This document shows, one piece after another, positions 23,986 to 33,194 of a stretch of 39,306 nucleotides of DNA. The translations under genes were made by a program, and so were the position numbers. The first letter of the stretch is position 1. Every line of letters begins with the position of its first letter. A model generated the notes under the pieces. It was not told where the DNA came from, made no database searches, and saw only the letters and a list, made by a program, of their open reading frames with translations. Location: assembly GCA_947382625.1 (NCBI GenBank), contig CANDAG010000033.1:1-39306 (forward strand). The letters run 5' to 3'. The stretch comes from an uncultured Lachnospiraceae bacterium. GTDB lineage: Bacteria > Bacillota > Clostridia > Lachnospirales > Lachnospiraceae.

Positions 23986-25258
23986 TTTGTTCCTCCTCGA
24001 TTTCTGATATATGCAGGGTTACACTTACATTTCTGAGAAGTGTTACCTCTTCCGGCAGATCAAACTCAACTCCTACTGTATAAAAGCCCGGCTCCGGCTG
24101 TTCCATCCCCTGCTGCTGCATCCATCTGGCAACATCTACTGTGCCGTTTATCCCGCTCGCCTGGAGCGTGGCTACATCCTCCCGAAGTCCGCCAACCTCC
24201 AGAGAAACAGTTTCATCCAGCCCGGAAATGCTGGCATTATAGCCTTCCGGCACATTTGTCACTCTCACTCTTTCTTCCCGGATCGACAACGTTCTGGTCA
24301 CTTCCTCCTCAATATGGACAACAGCTGTCCTGTAGGCATCTGACGTATCCGCCAGAGAAACATTATCCGGCAGGAACTGACGGAGATCTATCTGGGCTTC
24401 GAGATCCTCTGTTCTCTCCGTAATATCAAGGGGTATTTCGATTGACGAAACATTTCTGATCACATTGGCTCTTCCGGTGATCTCTACCGTGTCCTTGCTG
24501 ACCTCAATCTCCCCGGTCTGTCTGTATCCAGGCGCCGGTTCACCGCTGACCGTAAAGTTTACCGGAACTGTTGTCAGCTGCCCGATCACAACCCTCACAT
24601 CCACTGTCTTGATATTCTGGGTGATATTGCGGGTCTCTACCACATTATCCTCCGCATCATAAAGCTTTATTTCCGCATTGGTCACAATGTCACTGGTCAT
24701 TCCGGTCACATCAACATCCACTGCAGCCTTCACGATCCTGTCTATTACTGACTGGGGTCCTGAAATCCTTACCAGATTCTGTCCTGTGGTGATATCTCCT
24801 ATCTTATATCCTGATTCTACCTCTCCGGATACTGTAGCCTTCAGGGAAAGGGCTTTGCTCCGCTTATTTTCAATATTGAGCCTTACCGTATCAAGATTGC
24901 CGGTAATACTTACAATATCCCTGCTTGAAATATCTGTATTCAGCTTGATGGAAATTGTGTCAAGACTGCTCAGCTCCGCCACATCCGCTGTTGCTATGAT
25001 GTTTTCCGCCTTCAACTCGCTGACCACAGAACGGGGTGCTCTCACCGTCACTCTGCCGATCACATCTGTATTGTCCAAAACCTCATACACCTGATTGGAA
25101 TCCGTGATCAATTCGGTATTCACAAGCTTAACCGGTATATTATAATAATTTTCGGAGACTGTGGGATTATTCGCGCTGTTTACTACCAGCCATATCACAA
25201 TTGCAAAAAAGACAGAGGCAAGCTTCAATCCTAAATTTCTTGTTAATCTATTTTTCAC
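23978..25258 (-). CDS. cdaR: YbbR-domain protein, regulator of CdaA
   Basis: A 426-residue protein with one N-terminal membrane helix (LGLKLASVFFAIVIWLVV) and a large extracytoplasmic part made of about four YbbR repeats, for example VRAPRSVVSELKAENI and VRISGPQSVIDRIVKAAVDV. CdaR proteins modulate the neighbouring diadenylate cyclase through the membrane. The frame opens with GTG at 25258, inside the last codons of cdaA (11-base overlap), with AAAGG just upstream, so it is probably translated by coupling. It is followed by glmM with an 8-base overlap. Confidence 0.92.
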   Translation of the reverse strand: MKNRLTRNLGLKLASVFFAIVIWLVVNSANNPTVSENYYNIPVKLVNTELITDSNQVYEVLDNTDVIGRVTVRAPRSVVSELKAENIIATADVAELSSLDTISIKLNTDISSRDIVSITGNLDTVRLNIENKRSKALSLKATVSGEVESGYKIGDITTGQNLVRISGPQSVIDRIVKAAVDVDVTGMTSDIVTNAEIKLYDAEDNVVETRNITQNIKTVDVRVVIGQLTTVPVNFTVSGEPAPGYRQTGEIEVSKDTVEITGRANVIRNVSSIEIPLDITERTEDLEAQIDLRQFLPDNVSLADTSDAYRTAVVHIEEEVTRTLSIREERVRVTNVPEGYNASISGLDETVSLEVGGLREDVATLQASGINGTVDVARWMQQQGMEQPEPGFYTVGVEFDLPEEVTLLRNVSVTLHISEIEEEQNE

Positions 25259-26117
25259 CTTTAGACCGCCCCTTCCACAGGATCCTCTTCCGGCTTTCCT
25301 CCTCCGGTTTATCCTGAATCGTTCTTAATTTCTCTTTCAGGGCATCGCCGCTTAAGCTACGCTCCAGCTTTCCTTCGTAAGCCACGCTTATTTTGCCGGT
25401 TTCCTCTGACACAATGACCGTAAGGGAATCTGTTACCTCTGAAATTCCCACTCCCGCCCTGTGCCGGGTACCCAGATCCTTGCTCAGCTGCATATTATCC
25501 GAAAGCGGAAGATAACAGGTGGCTGATGTGATCCTGTTGCCCCGGACAATGACCGCGCCGTCATGAAGCGGTGTATTATGTTCAAAAATGTTGATCAGAA
25601 GCTGACTGGTCACAATGCCGTCCACGTCAATTCCTGTCCTCTCGTACTCTGCCAGACTTTGATTTTGTTCCACAACGATCAGGGCGCCTGTCTTCACCTT
25701 GCCCATTTCCACGCACGCCTTTGCGATCTCATTGATCGTCTTGTCAGAAAATCTTCCTTCAGAAGCCGCCCTTCCCAGCTCAAAGGGAATGATCGAGCTG
25801 AAAATATTTTTCCTGCCCAGCTCCTCAATTGCTTTCCGAAGCTCCGGCTGAAGGATTACGATCACAGCCGTTACCGCCACCCCGAACATATTATTCACGA
25901 TCCAGATAATCGTGTTCATCTCAAAATAAGCGGCAATCAGGATAAATACTGCAATCACAAGGATGCCCTTCAGTAATGACCATGCTTTTGTAGTTTTGAT
26001 CCATACCAGAATGTGAAAGATCAAAAAGGAGATAATGATGATCTCTACAATATCCGTCCATCGGATACCGGATACTCTGGACAGATAAGTCTCCGTAAAT
26101 TCTAATGCACGTAACAT
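25248..26117 (-). CDS. cdaA: Diadenylate cyclase CdaA
   Basis: A 289-residue membrane enzyme that joins two ATP into c-di-AMP, which controls potassium and osmolyte balance in Firmicutes. Three N-terminal membrane helices (about 22-90) are followed by the DAC domain with DGA (TPLHDGAVIVRGNRI) and RHR (LGTRHRAGVGISE), the two nucleotide-binding signatures. It leads the conserved cdaA-cdaR-glmM order, but two unrecognised membrane-protein genes precede it in the same direction with a 39-base spacer, so it may be expressed from further upstream. GGGGAA is about seven bases before the ATG. Confidence 0.95.
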   Translation of the reverse strand: MLRALEFTETYLSRVSGIRWTDIVEIIIISFLIFHILVWIKTTKAWSLLKGILVIAVFILIAAYFEMNTIIWIVNNMFGVAVTAVIVILQPELRKAIEELGRKNIFSSIIPFELGRAASEGRFSDKTINEIAKACVEMGKVKTGALIVVEQNQSLAEYERTGIDVDGIVTSQLLINIFEHNTPLHDGAVIVRGNRITSATCYLPLSDNMQLSKDLGTRHRAGVGISEVTDSLTVIVSEETGKISVAYEGKLERSLSGDALKEKLRTIQDKPEEESRKRILWKGRSKGEK

Positions 26118-26156
26118 TTTGTCATTCCCCGTTACAAAAATTGTTTGAATAGATTC

Positions 26157-27116
26157 TTATTTCCTGGACTGGCCGCCTGCAGATCTCTTCCTGGAGGTGT
26201 TGATCTTCTTTACCGTTCTGGAGGGTGCAGCGACCGTGATCTTGGGTATTGCCTTTACATAATAATAATATTCATCATCTTCAAACTGAACCTTTTCCGT
26301 CCGGCTGTAATCCACATTGAAGGCAAAAAACTGTACCACCATGGCTATCAGCACGGAAAATATGCTTCCGATCACAACGCCTCCGATGGGTACGTTTGTG
26401 TCAAACATCAAATCTCCCACCAGAAGAACAATCACATCTGTGAGCGCCCCTGCGATAACGGCAATGGTCCATGCATAATTAACCGACATTCTTCTGATCA
26501 GATAAACCACAATGATAGTGGCGGCAAAAGCCACGATGGTCAGAAACATATCTTTATTATTGATAAATCCATCAATGATCAGGCGGAATCTCGCCACCAT
26601 ATCCTCCATCTCCGTTCCCGAAAAGGAAGCAGCATTATCAGCAATATAGCTGATCAGGTAATGCACTGTAATACCGCAGCCTACAGAAACCGCACTGGCC
26701 GGTGTTCCCAACAGTCCCATAGCCAGAGGTATGGCATAGGGGATCTTGAAAATAAAGCACATTGGTGTCAGCAAAACCACCAGTGTATCCTTCGGAGAGA
26801 ATCTGAAATAGAGCAGAAACAGTACCAGAAATAACACCAGCACGATCACTGCACACTCCAGAGACAATGCATACAGGTGGAGCACCGTAAACAGGGCTGC
26901 CACAAAGATGATAAAATTCATGGGCATAAACGAACACATCAATGCTATAATGAGCACAATGGAAATATCATCCAGCCTCCGCATATAACCGATCCGGCTG
27001 TTGATCATCATCATTGCCGCCAAAGCAACGATCAGCTTCATCAGCGGCTTCAGATAAACTTCATATTTACTTATAAAATTTTTGATATACTGTTTTGCAA
27101 CAAGTAAGGTTGTCAT
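26157..27116 (-). CDS. Conserved polytopic membrane protein of unknown function
   Basis: I do not recognise a named family. The protein has 319 residues and about eight or nine hydrophobic segments, beginning after MTTLLVAKQYIKNFISKYEVYL. An acidic-aromatic stretch (FEDDEYYYYVKAIP) is followed by a strongly basic tail (KKINTSRKRSAGGQSRK), probably cytoplasmic. The pattern suggests a permease-like or scaffold protein, but no ATPase partner lies nearby. I prefer the ATG at 27116 with GAGG about eight bases upstream. It starts 14 bases after the stop of the small membrane protein upstream, and cdaA follows after 39 bases, which suggests a link to c-di-AMP or envelope control. Confidence 0.75.
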   Translation of the reverse strand: MTTLLVAKQYIKNFISKYEVYLKPLMKLIVALAAMMMINSRIGYMRRLDDISIVLIIALMCSFMPMNFIIFVAALFTVLHLYALSLECAVIVLVLFLVLFLLYFRFSPKDTLVVLLTPMCFIFKIPYAIPLAMGLLGTPASAVSVGCGITVHYLISYIADNAASFSGTEMEDMVARFRLIIDGFINNKDMFLTIVAFAATIIVVYLIRRMSVNYAWTIAVIAGALTDVIVLLVGDLMFDTNVPIGGVVIGSIFSVLIAMVVQFFAFNVDYSRTEKVQFEDDEYYYYVKAIPKITVAAPSRTVKKINTSRKRSAGGQSRK

Positions 27117-27129
27117 ATAGTCTTCCTCA

Positions 27130-27519
27130 TTATTTATTGTCATACATTCCTGCTATTTTTCTGAGATTGCTGTGGTAGCTCTTCAGATTTTTTCTTGCTT
27201 TGGCATATCGGGTTGCATACAAAATATAGGATATCACTCCATATCCCCCAACAAAGCATAAATACAGTATGACGACGCTCTTTCCGAATTCCAGCAGATC
27301 CATCTTGTAAATATCCTGCATCAATTCCTCAAAATTATAAAACAGATAAACAGCAAACAATGCAAAAAACGCGATGGTAGCGGCAATTACTGACTTCAGA
27401 ACCTGAAAACCGATATAATCGCTCCTGAAATAATTGAGGACCAGCATATCTTTTTTTCCTTCATGGGATTCATAGGAAGCCAGCTTCGTCATGAGAATGA
27501 CCTTTTCTTCATTTATCAT
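27130..27519 (-). CDS. Small two-helix membrane protein of unknown function
   Basis: A 129-residue protein not assigned to a family. A hydrophilic N-terminus (MINEEKVILMTKLASYE, then SHEGKKD) is followed by two membrane helices, about SVIAATIAFFALFAVYLF and SVVILYLCFVGGYGVISYIL. A basic C-terminus contains RYAKARKNLKSYHSNLRK. AGAGG sits seven bases before the ATG. It lies directly before the 319-residue membrane protein in the same direction, so the two may work together. Just upstream, near 27539-27563, two overlapping hairpins cannot form at once. Confidence 0.72.
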   Translation of the reverse strand: MINEEKVILMTKLASYESHEGKKDMLVLNYFRSDYIGFQVLKSVIAATIAFFALFAVYLFYNFEELMQDIYKMDLLEFGKSVVILYLCFVGGYGVISYILYATRYAKARKNLKSYHSNLRKIAGMYDNK

Positions 27520-27572
27520 ATTTATACCTCTGCATATTGCAGACTATGTCTGCGCTCCTGCGCTATTAGATT

Positions 27573-27980
27573 TTATTTGAGGAAACGCATCTTATCGCGT
27601 TCACTCTTGGCCGGCTTCTGTACTGCTTCTCTGGGTTTATCCATCCCCATGGAGTGCTTAAAGCCGCTGCTCAGCTCTACCTTACACTTATCACAGAAAC
27701 GCCCTGACTGGATCATGGCGCCGCATCCCTCGCAGGGGATCCTGATCGGCGAATCATCTGCAAACTGCAGTCTTTCTTCTCTGATCCACTGCCGGATCTG
27801 CTTCACTTCCACTTCACAGGCCTCTGCCACCTCAGCGATATCCGCTCCGTGGTTCTCCTGTACAAACTTTTTTACTTCCTGAAACTTATCCTCCTGATCC
27901 TGCCTGCACCTGGGACAGATCACAGGCCCGGAAATATAATTGAATATTTTTCCGCATCTTTTACAATTACGTACATTCAT
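27573..27980 (-). CDS. YvyF-like flagellar operon zinc-ribbon protein
   Basis: A 135-residue protein with two Cys pairs at the N-terminus (CKRCGKIF and CPRC), a central helix-turn-helix-like segment (IAEVAEACEVEVKQIRQWIREERL) and a second pair-of-pairs (CEGCGAM, CDKC). This is the layout of Bacillus YvyF, often named flagellar operon protein. Its role is unclear; a regulatory part in late flagellar expression has been suggested for the family. It starts 14 bases after comF, as in the comF-yvyF order of Bacillus, but flgM and flgK do not follow. The ATG at 27980 has GAGGAGG seven bases upstream. Confidence 0.82.
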   Translation of the reverse strand: MNVRNCKRCGKIFNYISGPVICPRCRQDQEDKFQEVKKFVQENHGADIAEVAEACEVEVKQIRQWIREERLQFADDSPIRIPCEGCGAMIQSGRFCDKCKVELSSGFKHSMGMDKPREAVQKPAKSERDKMRFLK

Positions 27981-27993
27981 ATCTATACCTCCT

Positions 27994-28704
27994 CTAGATT
28001 CCTCTTCCAATGGTCAAAGCCATAAAATAGATTTTGTTTACGCCTTTTTCCTTAAAAGCCTGCGCCATGGAGTCGATCGTAGCGCCTGTTGTATATATAT
28101 CGTCTATAATAACAATCGTATTTAATTTTACATCATTTATATCAATTTTAAAAGCCCTTTTCAAATTATTTTGTCTTTCAGAATGACTTAAGTTCTTTAA
28201 TGGCAGGGTTTTTTTCGTTCTCCGTATCAGCCCGGCTCTCATCGGGATCCCCGAAAGCTCTGACAATCTCCGTGCGATCAGTTCTGCCTGGTTATAGCCC
28301 CGTGTCCTTTTTCTTGAGGGATGGATGGGAACCGGCACCAGGGCATCCGGATGCTTGGCCATAAGCCACTGCATTTTTTTCTCATATAGCTCCTTTCCAT
28401 AAAAAGAAGCATATTCCATTCTTCCTGCGTATTTGAAACGAAAGACGGAATCCGACATACTGCCGTAATCATACAATGCCGTTCCCTGAATATAGGCATG
28501 CTTTATCTTCCGGCAGTCGCCGCAATACTCCTGTTCTTCCCTCTTCAGCTGCTTCCCGCACTTCATGCAGCATGGTTCCTTAATATAACGCATTTTATTT
28601 TGGCACTTGCTGCATACCGCCTCTCCCGGACGATCCACAATCTCATCGCACACAACACACCGCTTCGGAAACAACAGATCCAGTATCTTTTCTTTAACCC
28701 TCAT
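27994..28704 (-). CDS. comF: ComF-family phosphoribosyltransferase-like protein
   Basis: A 236-residue ComFC-type protein. Two N-terminal zinc-finger pairs (CVVCDE and CSKC; CMKCGKQ and CGDC) precede a PRTase fold with the PRPP loop IVIIDDIYTTGAT. VPVPIHPSRKRTRGYNQAE and LKNLSHSERQNNLKRAF are family signatures. ComF proteins assist uptake of single-stranded DNA during transformation in competent Firmicutes; whether this host is competent cannot be judged here, and no comFA is next to it. The ATG overlaps the recD2 stop by four bases (ATGA), and yvyF follows. Confidence 0.92.
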   Translation of the reverse strand: MRVKEKILDLLFPKRCVVCDEIVDRPGEAVCSKCQNKMRYIKEPCCMKCGKQLKREEQEYCGDCRKIKHAYIQGTALYDYGSMSDSVFRFKYAGRMEYASFYGKELYEKKMQWLMAKHPDALVPVPIHPSRKRTRGYNQAELIARRLSELSGIPMRAGLIRRTKKTLPLKNLSHSERQNNLKRAFKIDINDVKLNTIVIIDDIYTTGATIDSMAQAFKEKGVNKIYFMALTIGRGI

Positions 28705-30983
28705 TCACCCTCCATTCTTTCTATTTCTCTTATCCTGTCGCACAGACTGGTATATCGCCTGTGCTGCTTTTCATTTTGGATCATCTCGTGTATGGTCTCT
28801 CTGCTCCCCAGGATCGTGACACATTTCTTGGCACGGGTTACTGCAGTATACAATAAGTTCCTGTTAAGAAGAGGCCTTGGCCCGTTCATGATCGGAAGAA
28901 TCACTGCCGGGTACTCGCTCCCCTGGGACTTATGGATCGTCACCGCATAGGCAAGCTCAATTTCATCCAGACCTGAAAAGGTATATTCCGCCTGTCTGTG
29001 TTCGTCGTATTCCACCGTCAGCATCTGTCCTGCTTCATCGATCTTTTTGATGATTCCCATATCCCCGTTAAAAATCCCCATCCCCTTATCTATGGGTATC
29101 CCGTAATTACTCAGGATCTCCCATGGAATCTGATAATTATTTTTAATCTGCATCACCTTGTCCCCCTCCCGGAACAGCCGCTCTCCCGATCGATGCTCCT
29201 TTTTCTTAGCATCCGGAGGATTCAGATACTGCTGCAGGATACCATTTAAGACCTCTACCCCGAGATTTCCCTTTCTCATGGGTGTCAGCACCTGAATATC
29301 GTAAGGCTCCGCTTTTACATAGGGAGGCAGCTTTTCTCTGATCAGCTGGATCATATGCTTATAGATCACGTTGACATCTTTTCTTTCCAGAAAAAAGAAG
29401 TCACGGCTTTTATTGTTCAGCCCGATCTCCTCACCCCGATTGATCTTGTGAGCATTGACTATAATATCGCTTTCTCCCGCCTGCCTGAATATCCGTTTTA
29501 AGATCACTACCGGAAAGACCTGACTGTCTATCAGATCCTGCAGCACCTGTCCCGGCCCTACACTGGGCAGCTGATCCACATCTCCCACCATGATCAGCCT
29601 GGTCCCTACACTGACTGCACTCAGGAGAGATTTAAAAAGATGGACATCTACCATGGACATCTCATCAATAATGATCACATCAGCCTCCAGAGGATTGTCC
29701 TCATTACGCTCAAACTGAGCTTTTTTCCCCTCCTCTGGCTTCGTGGATGTACTCTCCACCGCGCCGTTGATCTCCAGTAGTCTGTGGATCGTGCGCGCCT
29801 CATAACCGGTGGCTTCCGTCATCCTCTTGGCGGCCCTTCCTGTAGGAGCCCCTAACAGAATGTCCATCCCTTCTGCCTCAAAGTAACGGATGATCGTGTT
29901 AATAGTTGTAGTCTTTCCTGTTCCCGGTCCCCCTGAAAGGATCATAACACCTGATCTTACACTTTGAAGTACTGCCTTTTTTTGCAGTTCATCCAGTATG
30001 ATCCCCTGTTCCTTTTCCAGATCGCGCAAAAGCCTTACAACCTTGACATCCTCCGCTCCGTTTTGGGCCTCCGCATTATCCCAATCTATATCAGCAGCAG
30101 CAACATTCAGATCGTGCAGCATTCTGGCACAATTAAGCTCTGCATAATAATAGGAAGAAGCATAGACCCGTTTAGCCGTTCCAGCCATCTTGATCACCAG
30201 CTTCTTGTCCATCGCAAGGTTGGAAAGCTGAACCTCTATCACATCCTCCTTAACTGCCAGCAAATCGGCTGTTCGTTTCAGGAGTATTTCAGCCGGCAAA
30301 TAAGTGTGCCCCTCTGCAGATGCCTGGAGCAGTACATACAAAATACCACTCCGTACACGAAAGTCCGAATCTGTGTGGATCCCGACCCTGGCTGCAATCT
30401 CATCCGCCTTCTTAAATCCTATTCCGTCAATATCCTCCGCAAGCCTATAGGGATTTTCCTTCATGATCCCATACAGCTCCATGCCGTATCGATGAAAGAT
30501 CTTAACTGCCAGTGTATTGGAAATCCCATATTTCTGCAGAAATACATAGGCCTCCCTCATACCCTTTTTTTCCAGCATCTGTTCCGCGATCTCCCGTGCC
30601 TTCCTCTCGCTGATTCCTTTAATCTCCGCCAGCCTCTCAGGCTCCTCCTCCATGATCCGAAAAGTTTCTTTCCCGAATTTTTTGACGATCCTGGATGCTA
30701 ATGATTCCCCGATCCCTTTGATCGCCCCGGATCCGAGATAACGTACGATACTGTCCTCGTCATCCGGCTGCACCGTCTGCATCCTCTCCACCTTAAGCTG
30801 CATCCCGTACAATGGATGCTCTACAAAATTCCCCTCCAGCTTTAGCGTTTCGCCGGATTCAATAGTCTGAAAGCTACCCACACAGACCAGCTCTTCCCCT
30901 TCTGTCACTAACGCTATAACTGCATATCCATTTTCTTTATTATGATAAATAATATGATCTACATATCCTGTAACCGTATCCAA
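28701..30983 (-). CDS. recD2: RecD2-type 5'-3' DNA helicase
   Basis: A 760-residue SF1B helicase. The N-terminal region contains OB-like and helix-hairpin-helix segments (GSGAIKGIGESLASRIVKKF, IDGIGFKKADEIA) that set RecD2 apart from RecBCD RecD. The motor has Walker A LSGGPGTGKTT, Walker B VIIIDEMSMVD, motif III GDVDQLPSVGPG and the C-terminal VTIHKSQGSEYP. RecD2 acts in replication-fork and mismatch-related repair without RecBC. The start codon is TTG at 30983, with GGGAGGAG ending about four bases upstream. A terminator at 31012-31055 separates it from the flagellar genes. comF overlaps its end. Confidence 0.95.
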   Translation of the reverse strand: MDTVTGYVDHIIYHNKENGYAVIALVTEGEELVCVGSFQTIESGETLKLEGNFVEHPLYGMQLKVERMQTVQPDDEDSIVRYLGSGAIKGIGESLASRIVKKFGKETFRIMEEEPERLAEIKGISERKAREIAEQMLEKKGMREAYVFLQKYGISNTLAVKIFHRYGMELYGIMKENPYRLAEDIDGIGFKKADEIAARVGIHTDSDFRVRSGILYVLLQASAEGHTYLPAEILLKRTADLLAVKEDVIEVQLSNLAMDKKLVIKMAGTAKRVYASSYYYAELNCARMLHDLNVAAADIDWDNAEAQNGAEDVKVVRLLRDLEKEQGIILDELQKKAVLQSVRSGVMILSGGPGTGKTTTINTIIRYFEAEGMDILLGAPTGRAAKRMTEATGYEARTIHRLLEINGAVESTSTKPEEGKKAQFERNEDNPLEADVIIIDEMSMVDVHLFKSLLSAVSVGTRLIMVGDVDQLPSVGPGQVLQDLIDSQVFPVVILKRIFRQAGESDIIVNAHKINRGEEIGLNNKSRDFFFLERKDVNVIYKHMIQLIREKLPPYVKAEPYDIQVLTPMRKGNLGVEVLNGILQQYLNPPDAKKKEHRSGERLFREGDKVMQIKNNYQIPWEILSNYGIPIDKGMGIFNGDMGIIKKIDEAGQMLTVEYDEHRQAEYTFSGLDEIELAYAVTIHKSQGSEYPAVILPIMNGPRPLLNRNLLYTAVTRAKKCVTILGSRETIHEMIQNEKQHRRYTSLCDRIREIERMEGE

Positions 30984-31011
30984 AAGGCTCCTCCCTTAAT
31001 TTCCCATATGC

Positions 31012-31055
31012 AAAAAGCTGCCAAATAAAACGGTAATCCGTCTTATCTCAGCAGC
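31012..31055 (-). terminator. Terminator of the mbl-flgF-flgG-flgJ transcript
   Basis: On the minus strand an inner 9-bp stem (31025-31033 with 31038-31046, one G-T pair, loop ATTA) lies within an outer GCTGC/GCAGC pair. The structure is followed by TTTTT (31012-31016). Confidence 0.75.
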
Positions 31056-31155
31056 CCCCATTTTTTATTTTTGTGAAGATCCGGTTCCAGTCAGCCGTCA
31101 CCAGATATTTGCCTTATACCGACTTCATTGGTTATCATCTCAAAAGATGTCTGGT

Positions 31156-31509
31156 TTAAAGGTTATAATTCCGTTTCATCTGCTCATACATCATCTGAGC
31201 AAGCCCTAATCCCTGGCTCTCCGTAGATGTGGATGCCAGACTTTGAATCGCGGAATCCTTAAAGAAATCTACAAGATTATTATTGGGATTGCTTCCGCTG
31301 TCATCCTTAAAGCAGTCCACGGTCTTCTGCATTTCCTTAAACACCTGCTCAAGGAAATAAGATTCAAATTGCTTGCAGACATCCATCAGCTCTTCGTCCG
31401 AGGCCTCCGAATAATCGGCATTGTTCATTGTCTCTTTTAATTTCGTTCCTGTGGTATTCTGCGTCTGCAGAAAGCCTGTATATAAAGAAGACATATTCCC
31501 AAGTTCCAT
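31156..31509 (-). CDS. flgJ: FlgJ-like flagellar rod-binding protein, single domain
   Basis: A 117-residue protein matching only the N-terminal rod-binding domain of FlgJ. The core runs EELMDVCKQFESYFLEQVFKEM through a short linker to FKDSAIQSLAST and then SQGLGLAQMMYEQMKRN. The C-terminal glucosaminidase domain found in enterobacterial FlgJ is absent, which is common in Firmicutes. It should help cap and assemble the rod. It follows flgG by 29 bases and precedes the terminator at 31012-31055. Confidence 0.87.
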   Translation of the reverse strand: MELGNMSSLYTGFLQTQNTTGTKLKETMNNADYSEASDEELMDVCKQFESYFLEQVFKEMQKTVDCFKDDSGSNPNNNLVDFFKDSAIQSLASTSTESQGLGLAQMMYEQMKRNYNL

Positions 31510-31538
31510 CTTATTTTCCTTTCCTGCTCATCCTGTCA

Positions 31539-32357
31539 TTAACGTTTCAGATTATTTGCGGTCTGCATCATTTCGTCGGTGGTAGTGATTGCCTTTGAGT
31601 TCATCTCGTATGCACGCTGTGCAACGATCAGATTGACCATCTCGTCTGCCACCTGCACATTCGAACCTTCCAGATAATTCTGGACCATTCTGCTGGGTGC
31701 CAGATTTCTGTTGGTAGCCTCATTCAGGGCTTCTCCACTGGCCGGTGAAACCTCCCAAAGCGTATCTCCCTTTCTTACCAGTCCGCCGGGATTGTTAAAC
31801 TGATACATCCCTATGGTCATATTCAGAGACTGCGGGTTATTATTTGCATCCGGATAGCAGATCGTTCCGTCGGCTGTTACCGTTATCCTGTCAGTCACAT
31901 AGTTCGTGCCCAATGTAATGGTACGTCCCGTGGAGCTCAGAACCGGAAGTCCGTCCTGATTGGTAAGGATCAATCCTCTGTTGCCATTGGTTGCCCATGT
32001 GAAGTCTCCGTTCCGGGTATAGTATGTATTTCCGTCGCTTCCCTGGATCGCAAAGTAGCCGGCTCCATCAATGGCAAACGAAGTACTGCTGTTGGAAGAC
32101 AAAAGGCTTCCCTGGGTAAAAATAGAATTAATAGAAGAATTCCTTACGCCCAGACCAACCTGTGAGCTTGTAGGCTTGGGATCTCCATTGGCTGTTGTGG
32201 TAGCCGTCTGCAGCGTCTGATAAAGAAGAGACTTAAACTGAGCCACCTGTGCTTTATATCCCACCGTATTTACATTTGCCAGGTTATTTGCAATTGTATC
32301 CACGTTTGTCTGCTGGGCATTCATACCCGTTGCTGCTGACCATAAGCTTCTGACCAT
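31539..32357 (-). CDS. flgG: Flagellar distal rod protein FlgG
   Basis: A 272-residue rod/hook-family protein. The N-terminal helix MVRSLWSAATGMNAQQTNVD with TIANNLANVNTVGYK is the flg_bb_rod signature. The middle has SFAIDGAGYFAIQ and TRNGDFTW, and the C-terminal helix reads YLEGSNVQVADEMVNLIVAQ with AYEMNSKAI. The longer LEGSNV form is typical of FlgG over FlgF. It is exported by the flagellar type III system and has no Sec signal. It follows flgF by 15 bases, as flhP follows flhO in Bacillus. AGGAGG lies about ten bases before the ATG. Confidence 0.9.
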   Translation of the reverse strand: MVRSLWSAATGMNAQQTNVDTIANNLANVNTVGYKAQVAQFKSLLYQTLQTATTTANGDPKPTSSQVGLGVRNSSINSIFTQGSLLSSNSSTSFAIDGAGYFAIQGSDGNTYYTRNGDFTWATNGNRGLILTNQDGLPVLSSTGRTITLGTNYVTDRITVTADGTICYPDANNNPQSLNMTIGMYQFNNPGGLVRKGDTLWEVSPASGEALNEATNRNLAPSRMVQNYLEGSNVQVADEMVNLIVAQRAYEMNSKAITTTDEMMQTANNLKR

Positions 32358-32372
32358 AATCTATCTGCCTCC

Positions 32373-33149
32373 TTAAATCTTACCGATCTGGTTCGCTGCA
32401 ATATCCAGCGTACCATCTATTGTTGTGATCATCTTCTGGTTACTCTCATATGCCCGGGAAACCGCGATCATGTTTACCATTTCGGTAACTACCGATATAT
32501 TGGAAGTTTCCAACGCTCCTGCCAGAACCTGACCTGCCGCTTCCTTCTCCTGCGCGCCCTCTATCGGCTGGAAATAATTCTCACCGTAACGCTCCAGATA
32601 ATTGTAATCTTCAAAATCGGTAATCTGAAGTGTTGCCACCACATTGCCGTCCTGTATGATCTGTCCGCTGGTATTGATCTCAGTTGTCAGAAACGGATCG
32701 ATCTCAATGGGTGAACCGTTCTCATCCAAAACCGGATCACCGTCTCTGGTCACAAGACGCCCCTCCTGAGTCAGTGTGAAATCACCGTCTCTGGTATACT
32801 TAACAGATGTCTCCCCTGCCTTATTGGTGTATTCCACCGCAAAAAAGCCCGAATCCGTCAATGCCAGATCATAGGTATTGCCGGTTGTCTTGATCGGCCC
32901 CTGGGAAAAATCAGTATAGCCCTCGCCAATCTTTACGCCCGGATTATTATATCCCAGCCTTCTTGACAGACGGTATCCCTCTGAGGTGTCCTTGATCTTG
33001 TAAGCCAGAATAGAATCAAAGGACTGGCTGGTCGCTCCTTCCTTTTTGAAGCCATTGGTATCTGCATTGGCCAGATTGTTGGTAAGCACATCCATTCTTT
33101 TTTGCTCATTGATCATGCCTGTATAGGCAGTGTACAATCCTTTAACCAT
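32373..33149 (-). CDS. flgF: Flagellar proximal rod protein FlgF
   Basis: A 258-residue protein of the same rod family as its neighbour. It starts MVKGLYTAYTGMINEQKRMD, then VLTNNLANADTNGFKKEGA, and has ALTDSGFFAVEY and YTRDGDFTLTQEG in the middle. The C-terminal helix contains ALETSNISVVTEMVNMIAVS and RAYESNQKMI. The shorter YTAYTGM start and position before flgG fit FlgF (FlhO in Bacillus). It follows the actin homologue gene by 45 bases, on the same transcript. Confidence 0.86.
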   Translation of the reverse strand: MVKGLYTAYTGMINEQKRMDVLTNNLANADTNGFKKEGATSQSFDSILAYKIKDTSEGYRLSRRLGYNNPGVKIGEGYTDFSQGPIKTTGNTYDLALTDSGFFAVEYTNKAGETSVKYTRDGDFTLTQEGRLVTRDGDPVLDENGSPIEIDPFLTTEINTSGQIIQDGNVVATLQITDFEDYNYLERYGENYFQPIEGAQEKEAAGQVLAGALETSNISVVTEMVNMIAVSRAYESNQKMITTIDGTLDIAANQIGKI

Positions 33150-33194
33150 AAAATCACCCTTCCACTGGTAAAATTAATTTCGTTATATCTATGA

